The notes under the pieces were generated by a model. It did not search any database and was not told where the DNA came from. It saw only the letters and a list, made by a program, of their open reading frames with translations. Positions 47,857 through 57,389 of a DNA stretch of 64,000 nt are shown here, piece by piece. Positions within the stretch are counted from its first letter, which is position 1. Every line of letters begins with the position of its first letter. Made by a program: the position numbers and the translations under genes. Source of the DNA: JBCKUK01 sp038924905 (GTDB lineage: Bacteria > Pseudomonadota > Gammaproteobacteria > Burkholderiales > Methylophilaceae); NCBI GenBank assembly GCA_038924905.1, contig JBCKUK010000005.1, positions 5,747 to 69,746 on the forward strand. The letters run 5' to 3'.

Positions 47857-49938
47857 TTAGAATTCACCGCGCAGGCCAAATAACAAAGAACGTCCGCCCA
47901 GCGGGGCAATGTCTTTCAAGAACGAGCCATGTTCACGGATTTCCTCATCCAGAAGATTTCTTGCCTTGGCAAATGCTTCAAGCCCTAGGCCTTTAAGATC
48001 AAAAGCGGTCTTGAATTTATAAGTGAATGTAGCATTGACCAGCGTATAGCCATCGGTCGCCAGTTCATTATCGGCGGTACGATCCTGCTTAAAGCCGCAC
48101 AATACATCCAGGCGCGAGCCGAACTGGTCAAGTTTGTAATCCAGACCGAAACCCAGCCGCATGGGCGAAATGCGCGGTAGGGGTTCACCGGTGTCGCGGT
48201 TGGTGGCACGTACATAATCGCCGCGCAAATTTAAATCCAGGCTACCGAGGCTTTCATATATCCTGAATTTAGCCTCAGATTCAAAGCCCTTGAAAATAGC
48301 CGAAACTGCGTCAATCATTGCTTCTGCGAGTTCACCATTGGGGTCTGGATCGCCATCTATATCAACCGTATTGCCTGTGTTGAAGGTGGTGATGAAATTA
48401 TTAAAGCGCGTATAAAAACCGCCAATACTGAATGAGTGCTTGCCCGACTTCCAGCGCAATTGCGCATCTAGGCCGTTGGAGCGCTCCGGACTTAATGAAG
48501 AATCTCCAATTTCAAATTGACCGGTGGCAAGGTGAGGGCCATTGGCAAACAGTTCATTCTGGGTTGGTGCACGCTCGGTATGTGTCAAGTTAGTGCCGAG
48601 ACTCCAGTTTTCATTGAAGCTATAAAGTGCCCCCGCTGATAAATTTCGCGGGATGAAATCTTTGGACTGCGCAGCGCCAAATTTACCACCACCAGCAGAG
48701 TCAACCCTTGCTTTATCAATACGGCCTCCCATGGATAGCTTGAGTTGATCTATGGGAAGTTCTTCATAGAGATAAATACCCTGGCTGACAGTTTGCGTGG
48801 AAGGAACAAACGCTTCATCTCCTAAAGCCGAAAATCTGACATTCTGGAATTGCAAGCCAAGCACGCCAGACAGGTTGCCGATATTGCCGTGCGCAGCCTC
48901 TAGCGTACCCTCCATTCCGCGATTGAGAAATATGGTGCCTACTTCCCCACCCTCAATTTCCTGATGCTTGTAATCGGTGTGCGCAATGCGGAATTTGACG
49001 CGGTTAATAAATATTCCCAAATCGCGGGCTTCCGAAGAGAAATCCCAGCGGTCACTATCCATTACGATACTTACCCCGGGTTCGGCTACGGTGCCGTACT
49101 CGCTATTAAAGGCGGAATAAGACAGGCCGACATAACCGCTGTCAAAGGTTAGCGAGGCGCCCAACGCACCGCCATCGCCTTCCGAGGCGCTGTTGACCAA
49201 GCGTCCACGGGATATGCGCGGCGTACCATCATCTTCACTTTTTCTTTTTGAAACGGCGAACCCCGGAATACCGAGGTCATCCGTTTCGCGCTTATAGGCA
49301 TCCGCATGGATAGCCAGCGTACCGTTGCCGGCATCGATTACTGCGGCGGCGCTTCTTTCAGCATCCGCACCACCGAACCTTGCCTCACCGCGGCCAATAA
49401 TACCAACCAGTTTTTCTTTAGGGATGCGGTGATCAACCACGTTTACTACGCCGCCAACGGCGCCTGAACCATATAGCACTGTAGCTGGACCGCGTATCAC
49501 GTCAATTTGCTCCGCAATCAGCGTATCTATAGATACCGCATGATCCGGGCTAAGTGCTGAAGCATCAAGTATACCTACACCATTTTGCATGATCCTTACA
49601 CGGTCGCCATCCATGCCGCGAATCACAGGTCTGGAGGCGTTTGGACCAAAATAGCTGGAGCTTACACCCGGGATTGAATTCAAGGTTTCACCCAAAGTAC
49701 TTTCGCGGCGTAGCGAAAGATCACGCCCGTTAAGTACGGCAACAGGTACGACCAGATCATCCGAATCAGCACCTAGCGGATTGCCCGTGACTACTATTGA
49801 CTGAGCCTCGAGATTAATAGCTTTTTCATCTGCGGCAGCGGTGTCTATCAGGACAGGAGAATTACTTAAGACAATGGTAACAGCCATTGCAATAGGTTTG
49901 CGCGCAAGCATACGCACCATACTGGTATTTTTAATCAT
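47857..49938 (-). CDS. TonB-dependent receptor, ZnuD-like
   Basis: 693 residues from the ATG at 49938 (GAGG upstream). Signal peptide, TonB box-like SIVVTG, plug with RVRIMQNGVGILDASALSPD and EQIDVIRGPATVLYGSGAVGGVV, and a barrel that ends in a terminal Phe. The plug motifs are those of the ZnuD group, which takes up zinc or heme; the substrate here is inference. The small exported protein upstream with His/Cys residues fits a metal-related unit. Confidence 0.82.
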   Translation of the reverse strand: MIKNTSMVRMLARKPIAMAVTIVLSNSPVLIDTAAADEKAINLEAQSIVVTGNPLGADSDDLVVPVAVLNGRDLSLRRESTLGETLNSIPGVSSSYFGPNASRPVIRGMDGDRVRIMQNGVGILDASALSPDHAVSIDTLIAEQIDVIRGPATVLYGSGAVGGVVNVVDHRIPKEKLVGIIGRGEARFGGADAERSAAAVIDAGNGTLAIHADAYKRETDDLGIPGFAVSKRKSEDDGTPRISRGRLVNSASEGDGGALGASLTFDSGYVGLSYSAFNSEYGTVAEPGVSIVMDSDRWDFSSEARDLGIFINRVKFRIAHTDYKHQEIEGGEVGTIFLNRGMEGTLEAAHGNIGNLSGVLGLQFQNVRFSALGDEAFVPSTQTVSQGIYLYEELPIDQLKLSMGGRIDKARVDSAGGGKFGAAQSKDFIPRNLSAGALYSFNENWSLGTNLTHTERAPTQNELFANGPHLATGQFEIGDSSLSPERSNGLDAQLRWKSGKHSFSIGGFYTRFNNFITTFNTGNTVDIDGDPDPNGELAEAMIDAVSAIFKGFESEAKFRIYESLGSLDLNLRGDYVRATNRDTGEPLPRISPMRLGFGLDYKLDQFGSRLDVLCGFKQDRTADNELATDGYTLVNATFTYKFKTAFDLKGLGLEAFAKARNLLDEEIREHGSFLKDIAPLGGRSLLFGLRGEF

Positions 49939-50003
49939 TGCATCCTCGCACAAAGAAAAGTAACGCCAGCCTTGACTACAGGCTGGGCAGCAATTACAGA
50001 GTT

Positions 50004-50318
50004 TTATGCGAGGTGCGGGGGAGCGCGAGCAGAGTAAGAGGTGAGGGCGGGACTACGGTGATTGTTAGAGCTGAATAATGTTGTCTCAAAACCCGCAGCT
50101 AATACGGCTACAGAGAAATAGCTGACACCAAGCGCATGGGCTAGTCCACTAAAGCTTAGACATTGGCCGCAAGTGCCAGAATGAGGTGCTTTATCCTGTT
50201 GTTGTGATGCTGGGTTAAAGTCAGCATAGTGCGAAATTTCATGCACAGCAACACCCTGCTGGGCAAGGACGAAGACCAGGGCGAGGGAAAGAGTGAGAAT
50301 TAGACGGCGCAACATCAC
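50004..50318 (-). CDS. Small exported His/Cys protein upstream of the ZnuD-like gene
   Basis: 104 residues. Signal peptide (LILTLSLALVFVLAQQGVA), then HEISHYADF, a GTCGQCLSFSGLAHAL motif with a C-x-x-C pair and a second hydrophobic stretch. Resembles the DUF2946-type small proteins found beside TonB receptors. The C-x-x-C and His could bind a metal. It starts the unit with the receptor 66 bases downstream. Confidence 0.6.
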   Translation of the reverse strand: MMLRRLILTLSLALVFVLAQQGVAVHEISHYADFNPASQQQDKAPHSGTCGQCLSFSGLAHALGVSYFSVAVLAAGFETTLFSSNNHRSPALTSYSARAPPHLA

Positions 50319-50369
50319 TATGAGTTTAGCAGAAAATTTTAAGCAATAGGTTGTGTCGACATGTCAGGC

Positions 50370-50618
50370 CTAATCCAAAAGTTTCGCAATCGCTCTTAAT
50401 TCCACGTTTGCATCCGGGTAGTCTTCATATTTAGCCTGCGTGCGGGCATACCAATAGCGGCTATTGGACTCATCCCCTTCAATTTTATGCAACACCGCAT
50501 GAATCCAGCAGGCCATAGCGTCATTTGATTCCTGGGCGATTTTGTGCGCCTGATCCCATTCGCCGTTTAGAGCGAAAGTGACTGCCTGGGCTAACTGTAT
50601 GTTCAGTTCAGTGTTCAT
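50370..50618 (-). CDS. Conserved small hypothetical protein
   Basis: 82 residues, helical and acidic: NIQLAQAVTFALNGEWDQAH, then AHKIAQESNDAMACWIHAVLHKIEGD and SRYWYARTQ. It looks like a two-helix TPR-like unit. Unknown function. It follows xerC by 23 bases on the same strand. Confidence 0.7.
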   Translation of the reverse strand: MNTELNIQLAQAVTFALNGEWDQAHKIAQESNDAMACWIHAVLHKIEGDESNSRYWYARTQAKYEDYPDANVELRAIAKLLD

Positions 50619-50641
50619 GCCGTTGTCTCAAGTTGTATGCG

Positions 50642-51529
50642 TTAGCGCTTTTTCGCACGCGGATGAGCGGCATCATACACTTTGGCTAGATGTTGGAAGT
50701 CGAGGTGGGTATACACCTGCGTTGTGCTGATGTTGGCATGGCCGAGCATCTCTTGTACGGCGCGCAGATCGCCACTGGATTGCAGCACGTGTGTAGCAAA
50801 ACTGTGGCGTAACATATGTGGGTGTACATCACTATTGATGCCTTGTTTGATTGCCCATTCCTTGATTCGATACTGCACTGCACGTGCCGTGAGTCTGCGG
50901 CCTTTTTGGTTGGTAAAAATTGCATGTTCTTCAGCGCTGCTAATCGCCATGCGAGCCTGTAGCCAGGCACGAATAGCGCTGATTGCATGGCTACCAACCG
51001 GTACGATGCGGGTTTTATTGCCTTTACCAGTCACGGTCACCGTGCCGTTGTGTAAATCCAGCGCATCAATATTGAGCCCAACCAGCTCTGCCAAACGCAA
51101 GCCAGAAGAATAAAATAATTCCAGGATAGCGCGATCTCGTAGCGTCAGCGGGTCGTTGCCTTCAATGGCAACCAGTTTTACAGCCTGGTCAGTGGATAAA
51201 GCCTGGGGCAAAGACTTGGGAGATTTTGGTGCATGTATGCCAATGCAGGGGTTGTTGCCAAATTCGTAGCGCTGGGCGAGAAAATTAAAAAATCCACGCC
51301 AACTTGAAAGAATGCGCGCAATGCTTTTGCCACCTAGGCCGCGGCTATTCATGGCGGCGACAAAGCGCCGAATGTGCGTTGTTTTTAATGCTTGCAGTGT
51401 TTCTTTGTCGGCCAACTCCATCAGCAGCCGAATGTCTCGCGTGTAATTTTCGCAGGTAAGCGGACTTAAGCCGCGCTCAAAAGTGAGGTAATCCTGATAC
51501 TTTGCCAAAAGACTAACGGTCGAGTCCAA
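50642..51529 (-). CDS. xerC: Site-specific tyrosine recombinase XerC
   Basis: 295 residues. N-terminal SAM-like core-binding domain, then catalytic residues: Arg in SSGLRLAELVGL, HMLRHSFATH (H-x-x-R), and the nucleophile Tyr in ISTTQVYTHLD. Resolves chromosome dimers at dif with XerD. The order dapF-DUF484-xerC is typical, which favours XerC over XerD. Confidence 0.95.
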   Translation of the reverse strand: MDSTVSLLAKYQDYLTFERGLSPLTCENYTRDIRLLMELADKETLQALKTTHIRRFVAAMNSRGLGGKSIARILSSWRGFFNFLAQRYEFGNNPCIGIHAPKSPKSLPQALSTDQAVKLVAIEGNDPLTLRDRAILELFYSSGLRLAELVGLNIDALDLHNGTVTVTGKGNKTRIVPVGSHAISAIRAWLQARMAISSAEEHAIFTNQKGRRLTARAVQYRIKEWAIKQGINSDVHPHMLRHSFATHVLQSSGDLRAVQEMLGHANISTTQVYTHLDFQHLAKVYDAAHPRAKKR

Positions 51530-51544
51530 CTGGTTTGGGTTCTC

Positions 51545-52228
51545 CTAAGCTATATATCGTAGTAGCGCCGCACTGACCAATTCACCAATTCGCCTAACGT
51601 AGAGCGTTCCCATTTCCGGGTAAAAGCGTTGCTCGTCCTCAGATGCCATTGCCAGCAAACCAAATACTTTCTCGCCGCGCAGTGCAATTAAAGCGAATGA
51701 TTTTGGCGCGGCATCTGCACCGAACCAGCTATCGAGCTCCAGCCCCTGGCGATGACCGCAGTACGGCGTAACCAGGCTTTGCACCCAACTTTTTAGCTCA
51801 CTATTGACTGACTGAAATACTTCGTTGGTGCTATCCAAATCATTTTGTGGGGCAGCCCACAGGCGTATTCCCACGTGAGGCACGGAGAAATCTTCCTGCA
51901 AATTGTGTACCAGTAACTGCATTAGCACTGCAAAATTTTGTGTAGCGAGCAAACCGAGGCTTAATAGATGCACTTTATCGCTGATAGCGTCATTTTCGAC
52001 ACCATATCGAAGAAATTCAGCGCATTTAGTCTCTAATACGCGGATTTTATCGCGCTGCGCTAGTTGTTGGCGTTCTGTGAGCGAAACGGTGCCGTTACCA
52101 TGCGGGCTGGGTAGGTATATCTCGGTAAGCAGTGCAGGGTTGTGTTCAAAAAATTGCGGATTTTCGTGCAGATAAGCAGCAACCTGTTCTTCAGTTGCTT
52201 GTTCATTGTTTTTTTCTTGAGATGCCAT
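51545..52228 (-). CDS. DUF484 family protein
   Basis: 227 residues. EEQVAAYLHENPQFFEHNPALL and GTVSLTERQQLAQRDKIR are the DUF484 start; a GAF-like domain follows (residues about 85-225). Unknown role; always placed between dapF and xerC in many proteobacteria. Confidence 0.93.
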   Translation of the reverse strand: MASQEKNNEQATEEQVAAYLHENPQFFEHNPALLTEIYLPSPHGNGTVSLTERQQLAQRDKIRVLETKCAEFLRYGVENDAISDKVHLLSLGLLATQNFAVLMQLLVHNLQEDFSVPHVGIRLWAAPQNDLDSTNEVFQSVNSELKSWVQSLVTPYCGHRQGLELDSWFGADAAPKSFALIALRGEKVFGLLAMASEDEQRFYPEMGTLYVRRIGELVSAALLRYIA

Positions 52229-52273
52229 AGTCGTTCCCTGAGTAAAATTAAACGCAATAAAAATTAAACAAAC

Positions 52274-53110
52274 CTACTCTACCAACTCAATTTTCCCTTC
52301 AAACACGGCCGCCGCTGGGCCTGTCATCCACACCCGGGTACGTTCACCAGCCCATGAGATATCAAGCTCACCACCGCGCATGGACACCTTTACCGGCGAT
52401 TGCAACAATCCAAGCCGAATGCCAGCCACAACCGCGGCGCAAGCGCCTGTCCCGCATGCGAGCGTTTCGCCGCTACCGCGCTCAAATACGCGAAGGCGTA
52501 TGTGGTGCGCATCTACAATCTGCATAAAACCCGCGTTTACTCGCTGCGGGAAGCATGCGTGCGATTCAATCAACGGACCCTGTAGTGCAACGGGTGCGGT
52601 ATCTACATCATCCACTATTTGTACTGCATGCGGGTTGCCCACAGACAAAGTCGAAATATTTATTTGTGAGCCTGCTACATCTATGGTGTAGGTTAATGCC
52701 GTTTCATCAGAAACAAACGGAATATCTTTGGGTGCAAAATGCGGCTCGCCCATATTCACCGTCACCTGGCCGTTGTTTTCCAATTTGAGTGTAATGATGC
52801 CGTTGGCGGTCTCTACACGAATTTCGGTTTTTGGCGTCAAACCTTTGTCGTGCACAAACCTTACAAAACAGCGTGCACCATTGCCACATTGTTCTACTTC
52901 GTAACCATCGGCGTTAAATATGCGATAGCGAAAATCTGCATTGGCCTGCGTCGGTTTTTCCACCAGTAAAAGCTGATCACAACCCACACCAAAATGCCTG
53001 TCCGCAACTTGGCGAATTTGCTCAGGCGTTAGAGCAACCGCTTGCGAGATAGCATCAATGACCACAAAGTCGTTGCCTATGCCCTGCATTTTGGTAAATT
53101 CAAGTTTCAT
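52274..53110 (-). CDS. dapF: Diaminopimelate epimerase
   Basis: 278 residues. Interconverts LL- and meso-diaminopimelate for lysine and peptidoglycan. Both catalytic Cys are present: C75 in EQCGNGARC and C219 in LACGTGAC. Start MKLEFTKMQGIGNDFV. Confidence 0.97.
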   Translation of the reverse strand: MKLEFTKMQGIGNDFVVIDAISQAVALTPEQIRQVADRHFGVGCDQLLLVEKPTQANADFRYRIFNADGYEVEQCGNGARCFVRFVHDKGLTPKTEIRVETANGIITLKLENNGQVTVNMGEPHFAPKDIPFVSDETALTYTIDVAGSQINISTLSVGNPHAVQIVDDVDTAPVALQGPLIESHACFPQRVNAGFMQIVDAHHIRLRVFERGSGETLACGTGACAAVVAGIRLGLLQSPVKVSMRGGELDISWAGERTRVWMTGPAAAVFEGKIELVE

Positions 53111-53207
53111 TAAAGCCGGCTACTTATTAAATTGCACATTTCACACATTGTAGGGGAATGCACCTTTAGGCGGTAGCAATGCAGTTTGTAGATGGTAACT
53201 TAACACG

Positions 53208-54029
53208 CTAAGGCCGTTTAAAACGACCATAGCTCCATAGGTATTGTTCGGGACATTTGCGCACCAGTCGCTCGATGCCGTTGTTGATGTTTTGCGGTGT
53301 TGGCTCTGCCCCCAGTGGCTCGATATGAATGATATAGCCGCGTCCCCAGGACAGGCGCTCGCCAAAAGCCAGCAATACAACAGCTTGCGAAGATTTAGCC
53401 AGTTTTCCCACTAGGGCCATGGTGTAGGCAGGTTGCCCAAAGAAATTTGCCCACTCACCTTCATCCGGTTCGGGTACCTGGTCCGGTAAAATACCCACGG
53501 CCTCGCCTTGTTTCAAAGCGCGCAACAATGTGCGTATGCCACTTAGGTTAGTGGGCGCCAATTTTACCAGCCCACGGTTGCGGCCTCCCTCAATCAAAGC
53601 TGCGAGTCGGCCGTCGCGTGGTGGCCGATACAGCACGCTAATCGGGTGCCGTGCAGCATAGTAGAGCGAAGTGATTTCATAGCAGCCCAAGTGTGGCGTC
53701 AGGAAAATAATGCCGCGTTTCTCGGCCAAGGCAGCTTCAACATGCTCCCAGCCCTGACAATCTTTCACTAATTTCAATACCGAGTTTAACGGTCTGAACC
53801 ATATGACAAAAGCTTCCAGCAAACCCTTACCGGTTTCGCCTATGCTTTTGTTCACCAACCGCCGCTGCGCTTGTTCAGAGTCAGCTATATTGACCAGCGC
53901 AAGGTTTCTGCGCGTACGTTTGCCAAATGATTCTTTAGAAAAATAAAGCATCCAACCACTCACCACACCAAGGGCGTGAATAAAAGGCAAGGGCAGGCTG
54001 GCGAAGACTCGAAGTAATGCTTTTAGCAT
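53208..54029 (-). CDS. Lipid A acyltransferase (LpxL/HtrB family)
   Basis: 273 residues from the Met at 54029; a GTG at 54080 would add 17 residues but overlaps the promoter region of metK. H-x4-E is seen as HLGCYE after TP; the IGILPDQVPEPDEGEW region and the N-terminal membrane anchor fit LpxL-type late acyltransferases of lipid A. It is divergent from metK. Confidence 0.85.
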   Translation of the reverse strand: MLKALLRVFASLPLPFIHALGVVSGWMLYFSKESFGKRTRRNLALVNIADSEQAQRRLVNKSIGETGKGLLEAFVIWFRPLNSVLKLVKDCQGWEHVEAALAEKRGIIFLTPHLGCYEITSLYYAARHPISVLYRPPRDGRLAALIEGGRNRGLVKLAPTNLSGIRTLLRALKQGEAVGILPDQVPEPDEGEWANFFGQPAYTMALVGKLAKSSQAVVLLAFGERLSWGRGYIIHIEPLGAEPTPQNINNGIERLVRKCPEQYLWSYGRFKRP

Positions 54030-54094
54030 GAAGTTCTTTTTGAAACCGGTCGAATTTGCTATTCTAGCAATCTTTTTCACGAATCGATGGCAAT

Positions 54095-55285
54095 ATGAAC
54101 GAATACTTGTTTACCTCCGAATCTGTCTCTGAAGGTCATCCTGATAAGGTAGCCGACCAAATTTCTGATGCTATCGTCGATGCCATTCTGGCGCAGGATA
54201 AGCATTCCCGTATTGCTGCCGAGACGTTGGTGAGTACCGGGTTGGTGATACTGGCCGGTGAGATTACGACCGACGCCAAAGTGGACTATGCCAAGGTGGC
54301 GCGCGAGACTGTGCGCCATATAGGGTATGCTGACCCCGCTCTGCGCTTCGATGCCGATGGCTGTTCTGTTCATGTCTGCTATGGTCAGCAAAGTGCCAAT
54401 ATTGCCCAAGGCGTGAACGCGGCCTATGACGACAACTTGGACCAAGGCGCTGGCGACCAAGGGCTGATGTTTGGCTATGCTTGTGATGAAACGCCGCAAT
54501 TGATGCCATTGCCGATTTGGCTCGCGCATCGTCTGATGGAGCGCCAATCCCAGTTACGTAAGGACGGTCGTCTGCCTTGGCTACGTCCTGACGCCAAGTC
54601 CCAAGTTACACTCAAATATGTCAACGGCAGGCCCGACAGCATCGACACGGTGGTGCTTTCTACCCAGCATGATCCGGATATGGCGGAAGGCCCGCGGAGC
54701 AATCGACGTATGAAGCAGGCCGCTATTGATGCTATCATCGAAGACATCATCCAGCCCGTGCTGCCTAAGGAGCTTATAAAGGGTGACATCAAGTACCTAG
54801 TGAACCCCACTGGTGCGTTTGAGATTGGCGGCCCCCATGGTGATGTCGGTCTCACGGGCCGCAAGATTATTGTGGATACCTACGGCGGCGCAGCACCACA
54901 CGGGGGTGGCGCTTTCTCGGGTAAAGATCCTTCCAAGGTCGACCGTTCCGCCGCCTATGCTGCCCGTTATGTGGCCAAGAACATTGTAGCGGCAGGCTTG
55001 GCAAGCAAGTGCATTGTACAAATTTCTTATGCCATTGGTGTGTCGCGCCCAACCAGTGTCATGGTGGAAACCTATGGCACGGGTAAAGTTTCAAATGAAG
55101 TGCTTACCCAATTAGTGCTTGATCATTTCGACTTGCGCCCTAAGGGCATTGTCAAAATGCTGGATTTGTTACGGCCGATTTACCAGAAGACCGCCGCATA
55201 TGGCCATTTTGGGCGTGATGAGCCAGAGTTTACCTGGGAGGCTACAGATAAGGCTGCTGCATTAAAGGCGGCGGCCGGTATTTAA
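54095..55285 (+). CDS. metK: S-adenosylmethionine synthase
   Basis: 396 residues. GHPDKVADQISDA, GAGDQG, and NPTGAFEIGGPHGDVGLTGR are intact signatures. Makes SAM; with ahcY and metF downstream it forms the methyl cycle cluster. Confidence 0.98.
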   Translation: MNEYLFTSESVSEGHPDKVADQISDAIVDAILAQDKHSRIAAETLVSTGLVILAGEITTDAKVDYAKVARETVRHIGYADPALRFDADGCSVHVCYGQQSANIAQGVNAAYDDNLDQGAGDQGLMFGYACDETPQLMPLPIWLAHRLMERQSQLRKDGRLPWLRPDAKSQVTLKYVNGRPDSIDTVVLSTQHDPDMAEGPRSNRRMKQAAIDAIIEDIIQPVLPKELIKGDIKYLVNPTGAFEIGGPHGDVGLTGRKIIVDTYGGAAPHGGGAFSGKDPSKVDRSAAYAARYVAKNIVAAGLASKCIVQISYAIGVSRPTSVMVETYGTGKVSNEVLTQLVLDHFDLRPKGIVKMLDLLRPIYQKTAAYGHFGRDEPEFTWEATDKAAALKAAAGI

Positions 55286-55350
55286 TGTCGCAAGAAACAT
55301 GCGTCAGTAATTTTGCAAAAAGATAATTTCGCTTTATAATTAGGTAAATA

Positions 55351-55437
55351 GACCGAGGAACGTTGCGAAGCCGCACCAAATCAAATGGCTCCAGGCTCGG
55401 TTGCGGGAGATTAGTCTCCCGTCGAACGGCGTTCACT
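55351..55437 (+). promoter_or_regulatory. SAH riboswitch upstream of ahcY
   Basis: GACCGAGGAACGTTGCGAAGC, CCAGGCTCGGTTGC, an extra GGGAGA-TTAG-TCTCCC hairpin and AACGGCGTTCACT are the conserved parts of the S-adenosylhomocysteine riboswitch in order. It should switch ahcY on when SAH builds up. It lies 92 bases before the ahcY start. Confidence 0.93.
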
Positions 55438-55528
55438 TAACTAACCGTGCCGGACACGGAAGTTGTGTGAATAGCGTCAAAAAACTTTTCAGCACTTCCC
55501 TCCGGCCACACCATTCAAGGATATAGAA

Positions 55529-56953
55529 ATGAATACTGTGGCTGACACCAAAGATTACGTCATTGCCGATTTAAGTTTAGCTGCCTGGGGCCGCAAGGAG
55601 ATTGCGATTGCCGAGACGGAAATGCCTGGTTTAATGGCGATTCGTGAAGAATACGCAGTACTGAAACCGCTTCGCGGTGCACGTATTACCGGCTCTCTGC
55701 ACATGACCATTCAAACTGCTGTGCTGATCGAAACCCTGAAAGATTTGGGAGCAGAGGTACGCTGGGCATCGTGCAACATCTACTCCACGCAGGATCATGC
55801 AGCCGCTGCAATCGCAGCCGGTGGGACACCTGTATTTGCTGTTAAAGGCGAAAATCTTGATGAATATTGGGATTACACCCACCGCATTTTTGAATGGCCG
55901 GATGCTGGCACCAGCTCACCGGCCTATAGCAACATGATTCTGGACGATGGTGGCGATGCAACTTTGCTACTGCATTTGGGTAGCAAGGCTGAGAGCGATG
56001 CTTCCCTTTTAAGCAATCCGGGCTCTGAGGAAGAAACCTGTCTGTTCAATTCCATCAAGGCCAAACTGGCAGTCAATGCCAAATGGTATTCCACGCGCCT
56101 GTCCAAAATAATCGGCGTGACCGAGGAAACCACCACGGGCGTGCACCGACTTTATCAAATGCATAAAGAAGGCCGCTTGGCTTTCCCTGCGATTAACGTC
56201 AATGATTCTGTGACCAAGTCCAAGTTCGATAATCTTTATGGCTGCCGCGAGTCTTTGGTTGATGCCATCAAGCGTGCAACTGATGTCATGATCGCGGGCA
56301 AAGTAGCTGTAGTTGCCGGTTATGGTGATGTGGGTAAAGGCTCCGCGCAAGCCTTGCGAGCTTTATCTGCGCAAGTCTGGGTGACGGAAGTTGACCCCAT
56401 CTGCGCCTTGCAGGCCGCGATGGAGGGCTACCGTGTAGTTACCATGGATTACGCTGCTGAACACGCCGATATTTTTGTCACCGCTACCGGTAACTATCAC
56501 GTCATTACGCATGAACATATGGCAAAAATGAAAGACCAGGCCATCGTTTGCAACATCGGCCACTTCGATAATGAAATTGACGTGGCGTCATTGGAAAAAT
56601 ACCAGTGGGATGAAATCAAGCCGCAAGTGGACCACGTGATTTTCCCTGAGGGCAAAAAAATTATCCTGTTAGCCAAAGGTCGCTTGGTGAATTTGGGTTG
56701 TGGTACCGGCCATCCAAGCTATGTGATGAGCTCCTCATTTGCCAACCAGACCATCGCGCAGATTGAGTTATTCAGCAATCCAGCGCAATATCCGGTAGGT
56801 GTTTATACCTTGCCCAAGCATCTGGATGAAAAGGTGGCTGTGTTGCAATTGAAAAAACTCAATGCCCAGTTGACCCGCCTGACTGACCAGCAGGCAGCCT
56901 ATATAGGAGTGTCTGCGGATGGTCCTTACAAGTCGGAGCATTATCGTTATTAG
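55529..56953 (+). CDS. ahcY: Adenosylhomocysteinase
   Basis: 474 residues. Hydrolyses SAH to homocysteine and adenosine. NAD-binding GYGDVGKGSAQALRAL, the VYTLPKHLDEKVA segment and the C-terminal PYKSEHYRY are typical. The SAH riboswitch is upstream. Confidence 0.98.
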   Translation: MNTVADTKDYVIADLSLAAWGRKEIAIAETEMPGLMAIREEYAVLKPLRGARITGSLHMTIQTAVLIETLKDLGAEVRWASCNIYSTQDHAAAAIAAGGTPVFAVKGENLDEYWDYTHRIFEWPDAGTSSPAYSNMILDDGGDATLLLHLGSKAESDASLLSNPGSEEETCLFNSIKAKLAVNAKWYSTRLSKIIGVTEETTTGVHRLYQMHKEGRLAFPAINVNDSVTKSKFDNLYGCRESLVDAIKRATDVMIAGKVAVVAGYGDVGKGSAQALRALSAQVWVTEVDPICALQAAMEGYRVVTMDYAAEHADIFVTATGNYHVITHEHMAKMKDQAIVCNIGHFDNEIDVASLEKYQWDEIKPQVDHVIFPEGKKIILLAKGRLVNLGCGTGHPSYVMSSSFANQTIAQIELFSNPAQYPVGVYTLPKHLDEKVAVLQLKKLNAQLTRLTDQQAAYIGVSADGPYKSEHYRY

Positions 56954-57017
56954 TGAGTAAGTGCGCGATTCGGTTTATCGGTCTGGGTTGAATAAAATTT
57001 TTCAAGGGAATAGAACC

Positions 57018-57365
57018 ATGAAGTTACTCATCGTCTGGTTTTTGAATGCGCTTGCCTTGCTTGCTGTTGCCTATTTAATGCCTTCTATACATGTAGCAGG
57101 ACTGAGCGGGGCATTGATTGCCGCCGCTGTTATTGGGCTATTTAATGTGTTGATCAGACCCATATTGATATTGCTTACACTGCCTGTCACCGTATTAACG
57201 CTGGGCCTATTCATTTTTGTCATCAATGGCTTGTTGTTTTTCCTGGTCGGCCATCTGCTGCAAGGCTTCGAGGTGCAAAGCTTGTTATCCGGCATACTGG
57301 GCGCAGTCCTGTATAGCCTGATCTCGTGGGCGTTAAGTGCGCTGGTATTAGGCGGCAAAGAATAG
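57018..57365 (+). CDS. Four-helix membrane protein (phage holin superfamily IV / YvlD type)
   Basis: 115 residues from ATG 57018 (AAGGGA upstream). Four hydrophobic helices, with FNVLIRPILILLTLPVTVLT in the middle, the signature of this family. Its location between ahcY and metF is common in betaproteobacteria. It is not a true phage holin; its function is unknown. Confidence 0.87.
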   Translation: MKLLIVWFLNALALLAVAYLMPSIHVAGLSGALIAAAVIGLFNVLIRPILILLTLPVTVLTLGLFIFVINGLLFFLVGHLLQGFEVQSLLSGILGAVLYSLISWALSALVLGGKE

Positions 57366-57389
57366 AGCAGAAGTTAGAGGTGCCCTAAA

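Noticed and set aside
57018..57365. Phage holin as a sign of a prophage
   Set aside because: The four-helix family named after holins is a chromosomal gene between ahcY and metF in many betaproteobacteria.
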